This document shows positions 43,689-53,354 of a stretch of 64,000 nucleotides of DNA, one piece after another. Each line of letters begins with the position of its first letter. The stretch's first letter is position 1. Below the pieces are notes generated by a model. That model did not search any database, was not told where the DNA came from, and saw nothing but the letters and a program-made list of their open reading frames with translations. The position numbers and the translations under genes are program-made. The DNA is from Candidatus Zixiibacteriota bacterium (GTDB lineage Bacteria > RBG-13-66-14 > B26-G2 > WVWN01): positions 1 to 64,000 of the forward strand of contig JAUWLW010000005.1 in assembly GCA_030613505.1 (NCBI GenBank), given 5' to 3'.

Positions 43689-44678
43689 GTGAGAAAATTA
43701 ACGATAATAATTACCGCGATTACAATAATGGCCGCCGTGCCCGCTCGGAGCGAGACGAGGGACACAGCCCAATTTATATGGCTCTATATCGAACCAGGCT
43801 CCCGGCCCGGCGGCCTGGGCAAGGCGTTCACGGGTTTAGCCGACGACGTAAACGCCTCGTTCTACAACCCGGGCGGCCTGGCGCTGCTAGAAAAGAACGG
43901 TATTACCGTGATGCACGAGCCCCGCGGCACCGGAGACCTTAAGGACATCTTCTACGACTACGCCGCGTTCGCGCACCGCGCCGGCAAATACGGCACGCTG
44001 TGCTTCGACATAATATACAGCGACGCCGGCAAAAGCGACATAACCGACCCCGAAGGCCGGAAAATTGGAGTTATGCACAGTTACGGCGCGGCGCCGTCTC
44101 TCTATTGGAGTTATCCTGTCCTGAAAGACCTCGGCGTGGGCGTCGGCCTGACGTACGCGTACCAGCACCTCACGGACCTTCCCGGCGGCGTTGACCAGCA
44201 GCTGCTGTTCAACGGCGGCGTCCTTTATAAAACGCCCCTCAAGGGCCTTTCCGGCGGCTTGGCCTTCAACAACCTCGGCACAAACAAAACCGGCACGCGG
44301 GTGACCGAGGAGAAAGAAGAAATCGAAGCCAGTTGGGCGCCCCCGCGTACGATGCGGCTGGGGCTGGCCTACAAAGTGTTCTCGAGCGACCTCAACGACC
44401 TCACCGTCGCCGCCGACGGCTCGAAGCTCTTGATGAACCTCGACGACGGCCTGAGCGAGGAGTTCGGCCAGGCGGTATATTCCGGCGGCGCCGAATACAC
44501 GTACGCCAAGATGGTCGCCGTACGGGCCGGGTACTACCGCGACAGGTGGGGCGAAATCAAAGGATTAGCCTTGGGTTTCGGCTTCGCGTATAAAAGCCTC
44601 AGCTTCGACTACGCCCGCGTCCCGGAGGGCGAGCTCTTCGGCGACCGGCACCGCTTCGCCGTCGGGTACATCTTTTAA
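43689..44678 (+). CDS. PorV/UPF0164-family outer membrane protein
   Basis: 329 residues, GTG start. Signal peptide about 1-21, then FIWLYIEPGSRPGGLGKAFT and LADDVNASFYNPGGLALLEK, the PorV hallmark. Repeated membrane strands follow (GLSGGLAFNNLGTNKTG, MVAVRAGYYRD, GLALGFGFAYKSLSFDYARV) with C-terminal HRFAVGYIF. Single-domain, unlike the TPR-fused copy at 9880. First gene of a plus-strand group with an NHL protein, a very large surface protein and an Omp85 protein; a delivery role for these is plausible but not shown. Confidence 0.9.
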   Translation: MRKLTIIITAITIMAAVPARSETRDTAQFIWLYIEPGSRPGGLGKAFTGLADDVNASFYNPGGLALLEKNGITVMHEPRGTGDLKDIFYDYAAFAHRAGKYGTLCFDIIYSDAGKSDITDPEGRKIGVMHSYGAAPSLYWSYPVLKDLGVGVGLTYAYQHLTDLPGGVDQQLLFNGGVLYKTPLKGLSGGLAFNNLGTNKTGTRVTEEKEEIEASWAPPRTMRLGLAYKVFSSDLNDLTVAADGSKLLMNLDDGLSEEFGQAVYSGGAEYTYAKMVAVRAGYYRDRWGEIKGLALGFGFAYKSLSFDYARVPEGELFGDRHRFAVGYIF

Positions 44679-44693
44679 AGCGCGGAAATACGC

Positions 44694-45728
44694 GTGGCCC
44701 ACCCGAAGCCCATCTTCGAAAAGAAAAAAGCCGTCGTCACCGCAGCCGTGGCGGCGGCTTTAACGTCGCCGGCCGCGGCGGTGATAATCGGCGGCGGCGA
44801 ACTCGCCACCGTACCCGAGGGTTTCAAGGCGGTCGCCGTCGTGGGCGAGGCCGGCCGCGGCGACGGCCAGTTCAACGAACCCACCGCGGTCGCCTTTGAC
44901 GGCGCGCGTCGCCTCTACGTCGTCGACAGCCGCAACGTACGGCTCGAGCGCTTCTTCTCCCAGGGCGACTTCGACATGGCTTTCGGCCGCTTCGGGTGGA
45001 AGGGCGAGGGGCTCGTTTCGCCGCACGGCATCGCGGCCGACCAGGAACTTTACGTATACGTAAGCGACCGCGAGCGCGGCCTGATCCACCAGTACGACAT
45101 CTACGGCAAATATCTCAAATCGTACGGCCAGACGCAGAAGATAGCGACGTGGTTCGAACGGCCCGCCGGCCTCGCCGTCGACAAGCTCGGCAACCTGTGG
45201 GTCGCGGATACCGGCAACCACAAGGTCAAACGCATTAACCTCCTGGGCGAAATCACGTTGGAAGTGGGCTACTACGGCTCGGGACCGGGGAAACTCAACC
45301 TCCCCGCCGACGTCGCGGTAGACGAAAGCGGCGGCGTCGTCGTAGCCGACGCCGGGAACTCGCGGCTGCAGCGCTTCGACCGCTTCGGCAACCCCGTTGC
45401 CGTGATCACCGGGGGCGGCGGCGAGCAACTGCGCAACCCTTCCGGCGTTTGCCTCGACCGCTTCGGCAACATATTCGCGTCGGACACCGGAAACGACCGC
45501 CTCGTGGCGTTCGACGCCGACGGCCGGTACCTGTGCGAATACGGGAAACTGGGCCGCGGTAAAAAGGACTTCAACCACCCGGTAGGCCTTTGCTTCGGCG
45601 AGGGCGGCAAATTATATGTAGCGGATACCTACAATAACGTAATAAAAGTATTGGAAGTACAATACCGCCTCCCGGACCGCGTCGAGAAGCCGCCGCGGCT
45701 CCCGGCGCCGGCGCCGAACGAAAGGTAA
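44694..45728 (+). CDS. NHL-repeat beta-propeller protein
   Basis: 344 residues, GTG start 15 bp behind the PorV gene. A short hydrophobic segment (AAVAAALTSPAAAVIIGGG) may be a signal or anchor, preceded by KPIFEKKKA. Blades of the six-bladed NHL type (GRGDGQFNEPTAVAFDGARR, KIATWFERPAGLAVDKLGNL, LRNPSGVCLDRFGNIFASDT, GKKDFNHPVGLCFGEGGKLY, each with VADTGN-x-x-[LV] style ends). Far from the two propellers at 1-2331 in sequence. The proline-rich C-terminal 20 residues are not part of the fold. Likely periplasmic or surface, partner of the cluster. Confidence 0.87.
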   Translation: MAHPKPIFEKKKAVVTAAVAAALTSPAAAVIIGGGELATVPEGFKAVAVVGEAGRGDGQFNEPTAVAFDGARRLYVVDSRNVRLERFFSQGDFDMAFGRFGWKGEGLVSPHGIAADQELYVYVSDRERGLIHQYDIYGKYLKSYGQTQKIATWFERPAGLAVDKLGNLWVADTGNHKVKRINLLGEITLEVGYYGSGPGKLNLPADVAVDESGGVVVADAGNSRLQRFDRFGNPVAVITGGGGEQLRNPSGVCLDRFGNIFASDTGNDRLVAFDADGRYLCEYGKLGRGKKDFNHPVGLCFGEGGKLYVADTYNNVIKVLEVQYRLPDRVEKPPRLPAPAPNER

Positions 45729-45771
45729 ACCCCGAAAACCGCCTGCGGCCGCGGCCCTACCAGCGCCAGTA

Positions 45772-45793
45772 CCCCCGGGAGGGGGCGTTTTTA
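45772..45793 (+). terminator. Hairpin with T-run just before the 1149-residue protein gene
   Basis: CCCCC-GGGA-GGGGG then CGTTTTT. The next ATG is only 5 bp behind it and its best Shine-Dalgarno (GGGAGGGGG) lies inside the hairpin. It could be partial termination or a translational switch. Confidence 0.6.
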
Positions 45794-45797
45794 TATA

Positions 45798-48700
45798 ATG
45801 GCAGGACTTTCCCGAAGACGACTTCTGCTTACGGCCGGCCTATTGGCGGCGGCCGGGTTGGGCGCCCCGCTCGGCGCGGCCGAGGAGCCGCGGTGGCACG
45901 AAACGCTCGCCGCGGCGCGGGAATCTTTCCGGATACCGGAGCTCGCACCCGGCGCCGATTACAAGCTGCCGCATAAGTTCCTCTTCGCCGATTCCGAAAC
46001 GGTGCGCGTCGGCGGCGACGTTTGGGAGAGGGGCCGCGACTACCGCCTCGACTACGACGCCGGCACCTTAACCGTCCTCGCGGCGCCGCCGTACGCCGGG
46101 CCGATGGTCGTCGAGTACGAGTACCTGCCGTTCCTGCAGACCGAAGACTATCGCGCCGCGCTCGAGGGGGAGAGCGAGGCCGAGGCGTTGGAGCGCATCG
46201 AGGAGGCGGCGGCCGCGTCCTCCGAGCTGGATGTGACCGGCTCCAAGACCTTTACCGTTACCGCCGGCAACGTGGAGGGGACCGACTTCAACCAATCCCT
46301 CCGCCTCTCCATCCGGGGAAACGTCGGCGACGTGAAGATAACCGGCGAGATCTCGGACCAAGACTTACCGCTGGAGGAAGGGGGCGCCACCAAGGAAATC
46401 GCAGCCGTGGACAAAATATTCGTCCGCGTGGAAGGGCGCCACCTGGCGGGGACCTTCGGCGACTACGACGCCGCGATCGGCGGCCGGCGTTTCGCGGACT
46501 ACCAACGACGCCTTACGGGCATCAAAGGCGAAGCCTTCCACCCCACCTGGGGTGTCGACGCCTACGGCGCCCGGGCCCGCGGCCGCTTCGCGACCAACGA
46601 GTTCTACGGCGTCGACGGCATCCAGGGCCCGTACCAACTCTCCGCCCGCGACGACGACGAAATTATCGTACTTCCGGGAACCGAAACCGTATGGTTGAAC
46701 GGCTCGAAGCTCAAAGAGGGCGAGAACAACGATTACGTCGTCGACTACGACTTCGCGACCATAACCTTCACCGTCCGCCGCCCCATCTCGGCCGAGGACC
46801 GCGTCGTCGTCGACTTCCAATATACCACCGAAGAGTACGAGCGCAACTTCTTCGGCGGCGAAGCCGCAGGACACTTCGCCGGCGACGCCGTCAGCGTGGG
46901 CGCGCTGTACTTGCACGAGGAGGACAATCGCGCCCGCGCCTTCTTCGGCCTCGACGATTATTACCGCAAATTGCTGGAGGGAGCCGGCGACGACCAGGAG
47001 AGCGCGCGGGTGGTCGCGAAGGACGAAAACGGCGAGATAATTTACGAGTACGTCGGCGAGGGCCAGGGGGAATATACGCGCCAATGGGACCCGGTGGAAG
47101 GTAAATACGTATACCTCTACGTCGGCCCGGGCAACGGCGACTACATGCCCAGGATGATCCTGCTTCCCTTCCCGAAGCGCCAAAGCCTCTTCGACGTAAA
47201 CGCCGTCATCGCGCCGGCGCGCATTATCACCGTCGAGGCCGAGGGCGCGACCAGCGACTTCGACGCCAATACTTTCTCGGCGGTAAGTGACCGCGACAAC
47301 GGCGGCCTGGCCGGCTCCGCCGCGGCCGCCGTCCGGCTGGACGCGCTCGAGCCCCTCGAACCCGTGGGCGAGCTCGAAGTCCGGCACGTCGTCGAGCGGA
47401 GAGACACCCGCTTCCGGAACCTGGGCCGCGAGGACGACGTCGCGTTCCTGCAACGATGGGACCTCGACGACGAGGTCGCGGGCCTCGCCAGCCCGCCGGG
47501 CTTCAAGCTTTACGAGACGACGGTTACCGAGCGTCCCGTACCGTCGCTCACGGTATCCGGAACGTACGGCGCTATTCGCCAACAGTACGTGGGCCTTTCG
47601 GCGAGCGGTTATTCGGAACAGCGGGGTAAAAGGGCCGCGGCCTCGCTGAGTTGGGAACCCGAACGCTGGCCGCACGTCGCGTACGACTTCAACCACGTGC
47701 GCCGTCGCGGCCAGCGGTATACCGGAGCGCTCGAGCCCGACGACGAATCGGCGGCAAAAAGCGCATTCTCCGACGACGAGAATACGCGGCGCGAACAGAG
47801 CGGCGAGGTCTCGTACTCCGTCTGGCGGCTCAGCCCGTACGTACGCGTCTACGACAAGAAGCGACGCGCCGATTACGAAATAGACGGCGCCCCCGACGAG
47901 GGGACGCTCGAGCAAGAGCTCGAAGTCGGAACCGGCGTGCGGCCCGCGGCGGGATGGAACGTCCGGTTCGGCCACACCGCGGGCCGCGGCGAATTGGTCG
48001 AAGACCAAGCTTACGTCCCCCACTACCGCAAGAACGAAGAGCACGTCGCTACCACGTACGACGCCCCCGGTTTAATCGATCTCAGCGCCGAGTACACCAA
48101 AATAATAAAGGATTTCGCCTCCGCCGACGAGGCCGACGTCGACTCCGACCTGGCGCTGCTCGAGCTTTACTACACGCCGCTGGAGCGCGCGCTGGCGCTG
48201 AGGACGCGCTACGAGCTCAACAGCGTCCGGGAACTCGAGCGCGAAGAGATATTCGAGTTCGCACGCGACGGCGACGGCGACTACCGCCGCGAAGTCGATC
48301 CCAAGAACCCGAACCGCTACGTCTACATCTACGACCCGGACGACCCGGAAGCCATTTACATAAAGAGGTACAGATATACCGGCCTGGCGTACCGCGCCCT
48401 CAAGCCGGACCTCACCGTCAGCCTCGCCCTACTCCCCTACCGCTTCAACGACGTGCGCGGCCGAGACACCGAGCGCAACCCGTGGCTGGACGCCGCGGCC
48501 GCGGACCTATACGTCCACGCTCGGAACAGCTCTACGTCGCCGCGGCGCTTCGCAGTCGCCACCCTCCAAGACCTCCTGGCCGCGGACGCCCTCGACAGCA
48601 GCCTGGAACAACGTTACACCCTTAATCTATTGCCCGTCAACCGGCGGCTCACGGGCCGGGCGCGCTACTCGGTCAAGGATGACCTCGACCGAACCGTCGC

Positions 48701-49247
48701 TTCGCGCCAACGTCGGCGGTGGCGGACGTCGCGCTACGGCGAAGTCGTCGCCGAGCCGGTACCGCGGCTCACGGTCCAGGCCGACGTCGACCGCGTCCGG
48801 GAATGGGAATCGGTAACGGAGGAGAACGTGCCCCGCCCCGAGAACACGAAAGCGTTGGAGATGATATACGGCCTGGAACCCACCTACAGCCTAACGTCCC
48901 GGCTCGACCTCAAGGCTCGCGGCGAGGTCTCCCGACGGAACGAGGAATACAACGGCGTTCCCACCCACTTCAAGGGCACGAGGGTGAAACCGGAGGCCAC
49001 CTATCGCTTGACGGAATCCGGCGTCGCGAACGCGTGGTACGACCGGACGGAGTACGACGTCTCCGGCTACAGCGGGTCCGAGACGCTGCTGCTGCGCATC
49101 CCGGGAGTAACGCACAAGTGGGAGGCGAGCGTAAATAAGGGCGTAGGCCGATACGTTACGCTGATCTTCACGTACGACGGCGAGAAAATACCCGACGCGG
49201 GAGAGACGCGGCACCGGGGCCGAATAGACTTGAACATATACTTCTAA
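45798..49247 (+). CDS. Very large outer-membrane/surface protein
   Basis: 1149 residues. N-terminus MAGLSRRRLLLTAGLLAAAG looks like a signal with a twin-arginine-like RRRLL. Then FADSETVRVGGDVWERGRDY and LDYDAGTLTV: short units [VL]-x-[VL]-[NDG]-G-x-x-[LW]-x-x-G-x-DY-x-[VL]-DY, repeated at about residue 295-330 (ETVWLNGSKLKEGENNDYVV). From about 340 on, Tyr- and Arg-rich alternating strands fit a big beta-barrel, ending GRIDLNIYF. It resembles uncharacterised outer-membrane proteins of candidate phyla rather than SprA (2000+ residues). The stop overlaps the next ATG. Confidence 0.8.
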   Translation: MAGLSRRRLLLTAGLLAAAGLGAPLGAAEEPRWHETLAAARESFRIPELAPGADYKLPHKFLFADSETVRVGGDVWERGRDYRLDYDAGTLTVLAAPPYAGPMVVEYEYLPFLQTEDYRAALEGESEAEALERIEEAAAASSELDVTGSKTFTVTAGNVEGTDFNQSLRLSIRGNVGDVKITGEISDQDLPLEEGGATKEIAAVDKIFVRVEGRHLAGTFGDYDAAIGGRRFADYQRRLTGIKGEAFHPTWGVDAYGARARGRFATNEFYGVDGIQGPYQLSARDDDEIIVLPGTETVWLNGSKLKEGENNDYVVDYDFATITFTVRRPISAEDRVVVDFQYTTEEYERNFFGGEAAGHFAGDAVSVGALYLHEEDNRARAFFGLDDYYRKLLEGAGDDQESARVVAKDENGEIIYEYVGEGQGEYTRQWDPVEGKYVYLYVGPGNGDYMPRMILLPFPKRQSLFDVNAVIAPARIITVEAEGATSDFDANTFSAVSDRDNGGLAGSAAAAVRLDALEPLEPVGELEVRHVVERRDTRFRNLGREDDVAFLQRWDLDDEVAGLASPPGFKLYETTVTERPVPSLTVSGTYGAIRQQYVGLSASGYSEQRGKRAAASLSWEPERWPHVAYDFNHVRRRGQRYTGALEPDDESAAKSAFSDDENTRREQSGEVSYSVWRLSPYVRVYDKKRRADYEIDGAPDEGTLEQELEVGTGVRPAAGWNVRFGHTAGRGELVEDQAYVPHYRKNEEHVATTYDAPGLIDLSAEYTKIIKDFASADEADVDSDLALLELYYTPLERALALRTRYELNSVRELEREEIFEFARDGDGDYRREVDPKNPNRYVYIYDPDDPEAIYIKRYRYTGLAYRALKPDLTVSLALLPYRFNDVRGRDTERNPWLDAAAADLYVHARNSSTSPRRFAVATLQDLLAADALDSSLEQRYTLNLLPVNRRLTGRARYSVKDDLDRTVASRQRRRWRTSRYGEVVAEPVPRLTVQADVDRVREWESVTEENVPRPENTKALEMIYGLEPTYSLTSRLDLKARGEVSRRNEEYNGVPTHFKGTRVKPEATYRLTESGVANAWYDRTEYDVSGYSGSETLLLRIPGVTHKWEASVNKGVGRYVTLIFTYDGEKIPDAGETRHRGRIDLNIYF

Positions 49248-51112
49248 TGCTAAAGAGTTGGGCCATACTAGTAGTACTCGCTTCCGCCGCGGCGGCCACG
49301 CCGGCGACCGCCCAGTTGGCGGTCGAGGGCAACGTCGCATTCGGCGACGCTGAAATCGAGGCCGCGGCGTATCGGGACGGCGCCGTCGCCGCCGGCGCCG
49401 TGGAGCGGCTCTATCTGCGCGCCGGGTACCTGGACGCGCGCGTCGAGCTGACCGTCGAAGAAGGCGTCCCGCCGACGCTCGCGATAACGGAGGGAGCGCG
49501 GTACCGCGTCGCCGCGCTCGACGTGGACAACGATTCGCCGCTCAGCCGCGACGAAGTAGCCGCGTTCATCCCGTTCGGCCCGGGAGACGCGCCGTCGCCG
49601 CCCGACCTCCGGGACGGGTTGATAGCCCTGTTAGCCGAGTTGGCGGACCGCGGATATCTGCGCGCCGAAGCGGAATACGCCGTAACCGACGCCGGCGCGG
49701 CGCGGGTGGACGTCGCCGTGGCGGTGCGCGCGGGCGAAAAGTACGCCGCGGGCGAGATCCACCTCGTCGGCGTTCGCCGCCGCGACGAGGAAGCTATACG
49801 CGAAAAACTCGAAACCCGGCCCGGTAAACCCTTACACGAGCGGGCCCTGGCGCGCGACCTCCTCACCATAATCGACTACTATCGCGAGCGCGGCTATCCC
49901 GCGGCCTCGGCCCGTCCCCGCGGCTTCGAGTTCGCCGCGCGCTACAAAGAGATAGACTTCTCCGTAATAGTCGAGCCGGGCGACAAAGTAACGGTAACGG
50001 CCATCGACGTCGTCGGCAACCGCCGCACCCGCGACGGCGTCATCCGACGCGAAATTTTGACCGTCCCCGGCGAACCGTACGACATCGAACTACTGCGCAA
50101 GAGCGCGCGCCGGATATATAACCTCAAATACTTCGAGGCCGAGCCCGACATCGAGCTGGTCGACGCCGAAGCGGGCCGGCTACGGGTGACGGTGGTGGAA
50201 CGGCCTACGTACCGCGTGACGGGCGCGCTGGCGTACGAGCCGCGGCAAAACGAGACGGCCGCGGCCTTGATAGGCGAGATGGACGCGCGCCTCGCCAACC
50301 TCTTCGGCACCGGCCGGGAACTCGACGCCCGCTACCGCCGGCTGGCCGTCGAATCGACCGACGCCGCGGCGGCGTACTACGAGCCGTGGATAGGCGGCGT
50401 CGACCTCTTCGCCCAGCCGAGCGGCCTTTACAAAGAACGGGTAACGTACCGGAAGGCGACGGGCGAGCTCGCCCTCGGTACCCATCCCCTCGTGGACTTG
50501 ACGGTGGCCGCCGGCGGCGGTTTCGACCGGGTGTGGAAGGAAAACGCGAGCCGGAAGTACAAAGTCTTCACGTGGGCGACGTACGACAGCCGGGATTACT
50601 TCGACAACCCGCGGCGGGGTTGGCAAGCGTACGGCCGCGTGGAGCTCGGCGTCAAGGAATACCTGGCCGACGGCTTCCGGGAGCGGGTGCCGCGGCTGGA
50701 GCTCGACGCGTGGCGGTTTTGGCCCACGACTCGCAACCAGGTCCTGGCGACGCGCGGCCGCGCCCAGGGCTTCGTCTCGCAGCGGACGAGTCTGGACGAA
50801 GTTTTCCCGTTGGGCGGATACGCCGACCTCCGCGGCTTCAAAGAGGAGCAGTTCCTAACGGACCGCCACGTCCTCGCGACCGTCGAGTATCGCTTCTTGG
50901 CCGGCCGCGGCAGCAGGCTGTTCCTCTTCGTCGACTCGGCCTATCGGCACCTCAAAACCGAACAGACGTTCGACGAGGGTTTCAACGTGGGCTACGGGGC
51001 CGGCTTCCGGGCGGCGACGGCCGTCGGAACGTACGGCGTAGATTACGGCCTAGCCGCCGGCGACAACCCCCTCGACGGTAAAATCCACGTCTCCATAACG
51101 CAGGAGTTTTAA
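49247..51112 (+). CDS. Omp85-family outer membrane protein (BamA/TamA-like)
   Basis: 621 residues, ATG overlapping the previous stop (TAATG). Signal peptide about 1-22, then POTRA domains (about 23-330): EEGVPPTLAITEGARYRVAA, GEKYAAGEIHLVGVRRRDEE, DKVTVTAIDVVGNRRTRDGV with VPGEPYDIELLRKSARRIYN. The C-terminal barrel has VTYRKATGEL and LGGYADLRGF (RGF-like motif of the Omp85 lid loop) and ends in ITQEF, with the terminal Phe used as a signal for outer-membrane insertion. The POTRA number (three or four) and size are between BamA and TamA. It may insert the neighbouring surface protein. Confidence 0.92.
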   Translation: MLKSWAILVVLASAAAATPATAQLAVEGNVAFGDAEIEAAAYRDGAVAAGAVERLYLRAGYLDARVELTVEEGVPPTLAITEGARYRVAALDVDNDSPLSRDEVAAFIPFGPGDAPSPPDLRDGLIALLAELADRGYLRAEAEYAVTDAGAARVDVAVAVRAGEKYAAGEIHLVGVRRRDEEAIREKLETRPGKPLHERALARDLLTIIDYYRERGYPAASARPRGFEFAARYKEIDFSVIVEPGDKVTVTAIDVVGNRRTRDGVIRREILTVPGEPYDIELLRKSARRIYNLKYFEAEPDIELVDAEAGRLRVTVVERPTYRVTGALAYEPRQNETAAALIGEMDARLANLFGTGRELDARYRRLAVESTDAAAAYYEPWIGGVDLFAQPSGLYKERVTYRKATGELALGTHPLVDLTVAAGGGFDRVWKENASRKYKVFTWATYDSRDYFDNPRRGWQAYGRVELGVKEYLADGFRERVPRLELDAWRFWPTTRNQVLATRGRAQGFVSQRTSLDEVFPLGGYADLRGFKEEQFLTDRHVLATVEYRFLAGRGSRLFLFVDSAYRHLKTEQTFDEGFNVGYGAGFRAATAVGTYGVDYGLAAGDNPLDGKIHVSITQEF

Positions 51113-51163
51113 CCGTCGAAAGGCCTTGTCGGCAGGTGTTTCATTTCTTAATATTCAAGCGTA

Positions 51164-51937
51164 ATGGCACGGCTTTTCCAGATATTAGGGGTGGCAGCGG
51201 CTTTCTTCGTCGGCGCATTCGCCGGTAACTTCTACCACCTCGTCGTGCGCCGCGGGTCGGGCGGCCGTTTCCACGTAACGCTGCCGCCGGCCTGCCCCTC
51301 CTGCGGCCGGGCGGAACGACGCATATGGATGCTGCCCATACTCTGGTATCCGTTACTGCGAGGTCGCTGCCCGGGCTGCGGCTTCCACTACCACAAAAAC
51401 CTCGTCCTGTTGGAAGCGGCGGGCGGCGCCGTCGCGGCGCTGGCGTTCTACTACTACGGCTTTTCCTTCGCGTTCGCGACGACCTTCGCTTTCTGCTTTT
51501 TTCTTCTCTTAAATTATTGGGTGGACTTCCGGTACGGCGTCTTGGTACCGCAGCTCTATCTCCCGGCGCTCGCCGCGGGGCTGGGGCTGTCTTTTTTACC
51601 CGGGCCGCCCACTCCCGCCGGCGCCCTCGCCGGAGGCGTCGTGGGCGGCGGCCTGTTGTTGGCGGCGCGCCCCGGCCGCGGCCTCTTCTCCGAGAACACG
51701 CGCGGCGCCGAACGCCAGCTCGCGTGCGTAGCGTTGGCCGGGGTCTTCCTGGGATGGCAGAGCGCGCTGTTCGTTCTGGCCGCCGCGGCGGTCGCGGCGT
51801 TGGTCCTGCCGTTGGTCGCGCGCCGCGTGTTCGGCGGCGACCCGGAAACGGCCTTCGGATTCGCGGTCCTCGCCACGGCGTTGGCGCTGGCTTTCTATCA
51901 CGCCGACATAACGTCCTGGTACTTCCGCATCCGCTAG
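51164..51937 (+). CDS. Prepilin peptidase-like membrane protein with missing aspartate motif
   Basis: 257 residues, mostly membrane helices. The start matches the DiS_P_DiS methyltransferase/zinc domain of type IV prepilin peptidases: two CxxC pairs at about 45-48 (CPSC) and about 68-71 (CPGC) around a W-x-L-P-I-L-W-Y-P core. Helices follow. The first catalytic Asp could be D121 in YWVDFRYGVLVPQ, but the usual [IV]PD is VPQ and the second site G-x-GD is absent (ENTRGAERQL at that place). Either inactive as a peptidase or of another function. No pilin genes are nearby. Confidence 0.8.
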   Translation: MARLFQILGVAAAFFVGAFAGNFYHLVVRRGSGGRFHVTLPPACPSCGRAERRIWMLPILWYPLLRGRCPGCGFHYHKNLVLLEAAGGAVAALAFYYYGFSFAFATTFAFCFFLLLNYWVDFRYGVLVPQLYLPALAAGLGLSFLPGPPTPAGALAGGVVGGGLLLAARPGRGLFSENTRGAERQLACVALAGVFLGWQSALFVLAAAAVAALVLPLVARRVFGGDPETAFGFAVLATALALAFYHADITSWYFRIR

Positions 51938-52011
51938 CGGCGAACTAAGGCCATTTGTTCTTTATTTACTCGTCGCCGTTCACAACAAATAAATTATAAA
52001 AGGAAGTTAAC

Positions 52012-53286
52012 GTGGGTACGTACGAGCTCATAGTATACGGCTGCCAGATGAACGACTACGACGGCGAGAAGCTGGCCGGCATAATGGAGGAGGCCGGCTA
52101 CCGGCCCGCGCCCCCGGGCGACATCGCCGACGTCGTCTTGGTTTACACCTGCGCCGTACGGGAGTCAGCCACGACCCGGGCGTTAGGCCGTATTACGTCG
52201 CTCGCGCGGTACAAGAAGCACAAGGCGGATTCCGTCATCGGCGTCGGCGGTTGTTGGCCCGCGGTGGAGAAGGAAGTCATCGAGAGCTCCTGCCCCCACG
52301 TCGACTTCACATTCGGGACGACTAACCTGGAAGACGTCCCCGCGACGGTAGCGGGCATCCGCGGGCAGGCCGCGTCGCCGCTGCCGGACGAGATTCGGCT
52401 TCGCCGGGCGGCCTGGCCTCGAGCCAACGTATCGATTATGCGGGGTTGCAATAACTTCTGCGCCTACTGCGTCGTGCCGTACGCCCGCGGCCCGGAGGTT
52501 TGCCGCCCGGTCGACGACGTACTGCACGAAGTGGAGGAGCTGGTCGGAACCGGCTTTAAGGACATCACGCTCATAGGTCAGAACGTAAACTCGTACCGGC
52601 ACGGCGGCACGTCCTTCGCGGAGCTCCTCCTAAAGGCCGACGCGCTGTGCGACGGCGTCTTCCTCCGTTTTACCACCAATCACCCCCGCGACGTCAACGA
52701 CGAAACGGTAGCCGCGTTGGGCCGGTGCCGCAACGTCGCCCGGCACCTCCACCTTCCGCTGCAGAGCGGCTCGGACGCCGTATTGCGCGCGATGAACCGC
52801 GACTACGACGTCAGCCGCTACCTCGACGTCGTCTCGAAGGTACGGAAGGCCGTTCCCGGGATTTGCCTGACGACGGACATATTGGTCGGCTTCCCCGGCG
52901 AGACGGAGGACGACTTCGAGGCTACGCTCGGCGTCGTCGAGCGCGTACGCTACGACAGCGCGTACGTCTTCATGTATTCGCCTCGAGCCGGGACCGCGGC
53001 CGCGGCGCTGGCCGACGACGTACCTCGCCCCGAAAAAGTACGCCGCCTACAAACGGTCGGCGCGCGGCAACGCGCTATTGCGCTGGAAATAAACGAGAAA
53101 ATGGTAGGGAGTGAAAAACTGGCTTTAGTGGAAGGCCCGAGCCGCAAGAACGCCGGCGAATACGCCGGCAGGTTGAGCGAAAATAAAATCGTAAACTTCG
53201 CGGGCCGGGCGCGCCCGGGCGAATTCGTACGCTTGGAAATTACGGGAGCCTCGTCGTGGACGCTAAGAGGCGAGCCGGCGCCGTGA
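52012..53286 (+). CDS. miaB: tRNA-2-methylthio-N6-dimethylallyladenosine synthase
   Basis: 424 residues, GTG start with AAAAGGAAG 6-9 nt upstream. Adds the 2-methylthio group to i6A37 made by MiaA. UPF0004 domain with three cluster cysteines (YGCQMN, YTCAVRE, GGCWP), radical SAM core with MRGCNNFCAYCVVPYARG (C-x3-C-x2-C), and FTTNHPRDVN, LPLQSGSDAVLRAMNRDY, DILVGFPGETEDDFEATL. The C-terminal TRAM domain (KIVNFAGRARPGEFVRLEI) ends the protein. Second cluster cysteines also intact, so active enzyme expected. Not adjacent to miaA (38 kb away). Confidence 0.95.
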   Translation: MGTYELIVYGCQMNDYDGEKLAGIMEEAGYRPAPPGDIADVVLVYTCAVRESATTRALGRITSLARYKKHKADSVIGVGGCWPAVEKEVIESSCPHVDFTFGTTNLEDVPATVAGIRGQAASPLPDEIRLRRAAWPRANVSIMRGCNNFCAYCVVPYARGPEVCRPVDDVLHEVEELVGTGFKDITLIGQNVNSYRHGGTSFAELLLKADALCDGVFLRFTTNHPRDVNDETVAALGRCRNVARHLHLPLQSGSDAVLRAMNRDYDVSRYLDVVSKVRKAVPGICLTTDILVGFPGETEDDFEATLGVVERVRYDSAYVFMYSPRAGTAAAALADDVPRPEKVRRLQTVGARQRAIALEINEKMVGSEKLALVEGPSRKNAGEYAGRLSENKIVNFAGRARPGEFVRLEITGASSWTLRGEPAP

Positions 53287-53354
53287 TCGAACGCGCGAAG
53301 CGTTCCGCCACGACGCCGGCTTCGTTGAGTCCAACTCCAACCCCGAAAGGGGCG

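Noticed and set aside
45798-49247. SprA/Sov, the type IX translocon
   Set aside because: Much too short (1149 vs more than 2000 residues) and without recognisable SprA motifs.
43689-51112. Type IX secretion core locus
   Set aside because: PorV-like proteins and sorting-type tails are present in the window, but no PorK, L, M, N, T or U homologue was recognised.
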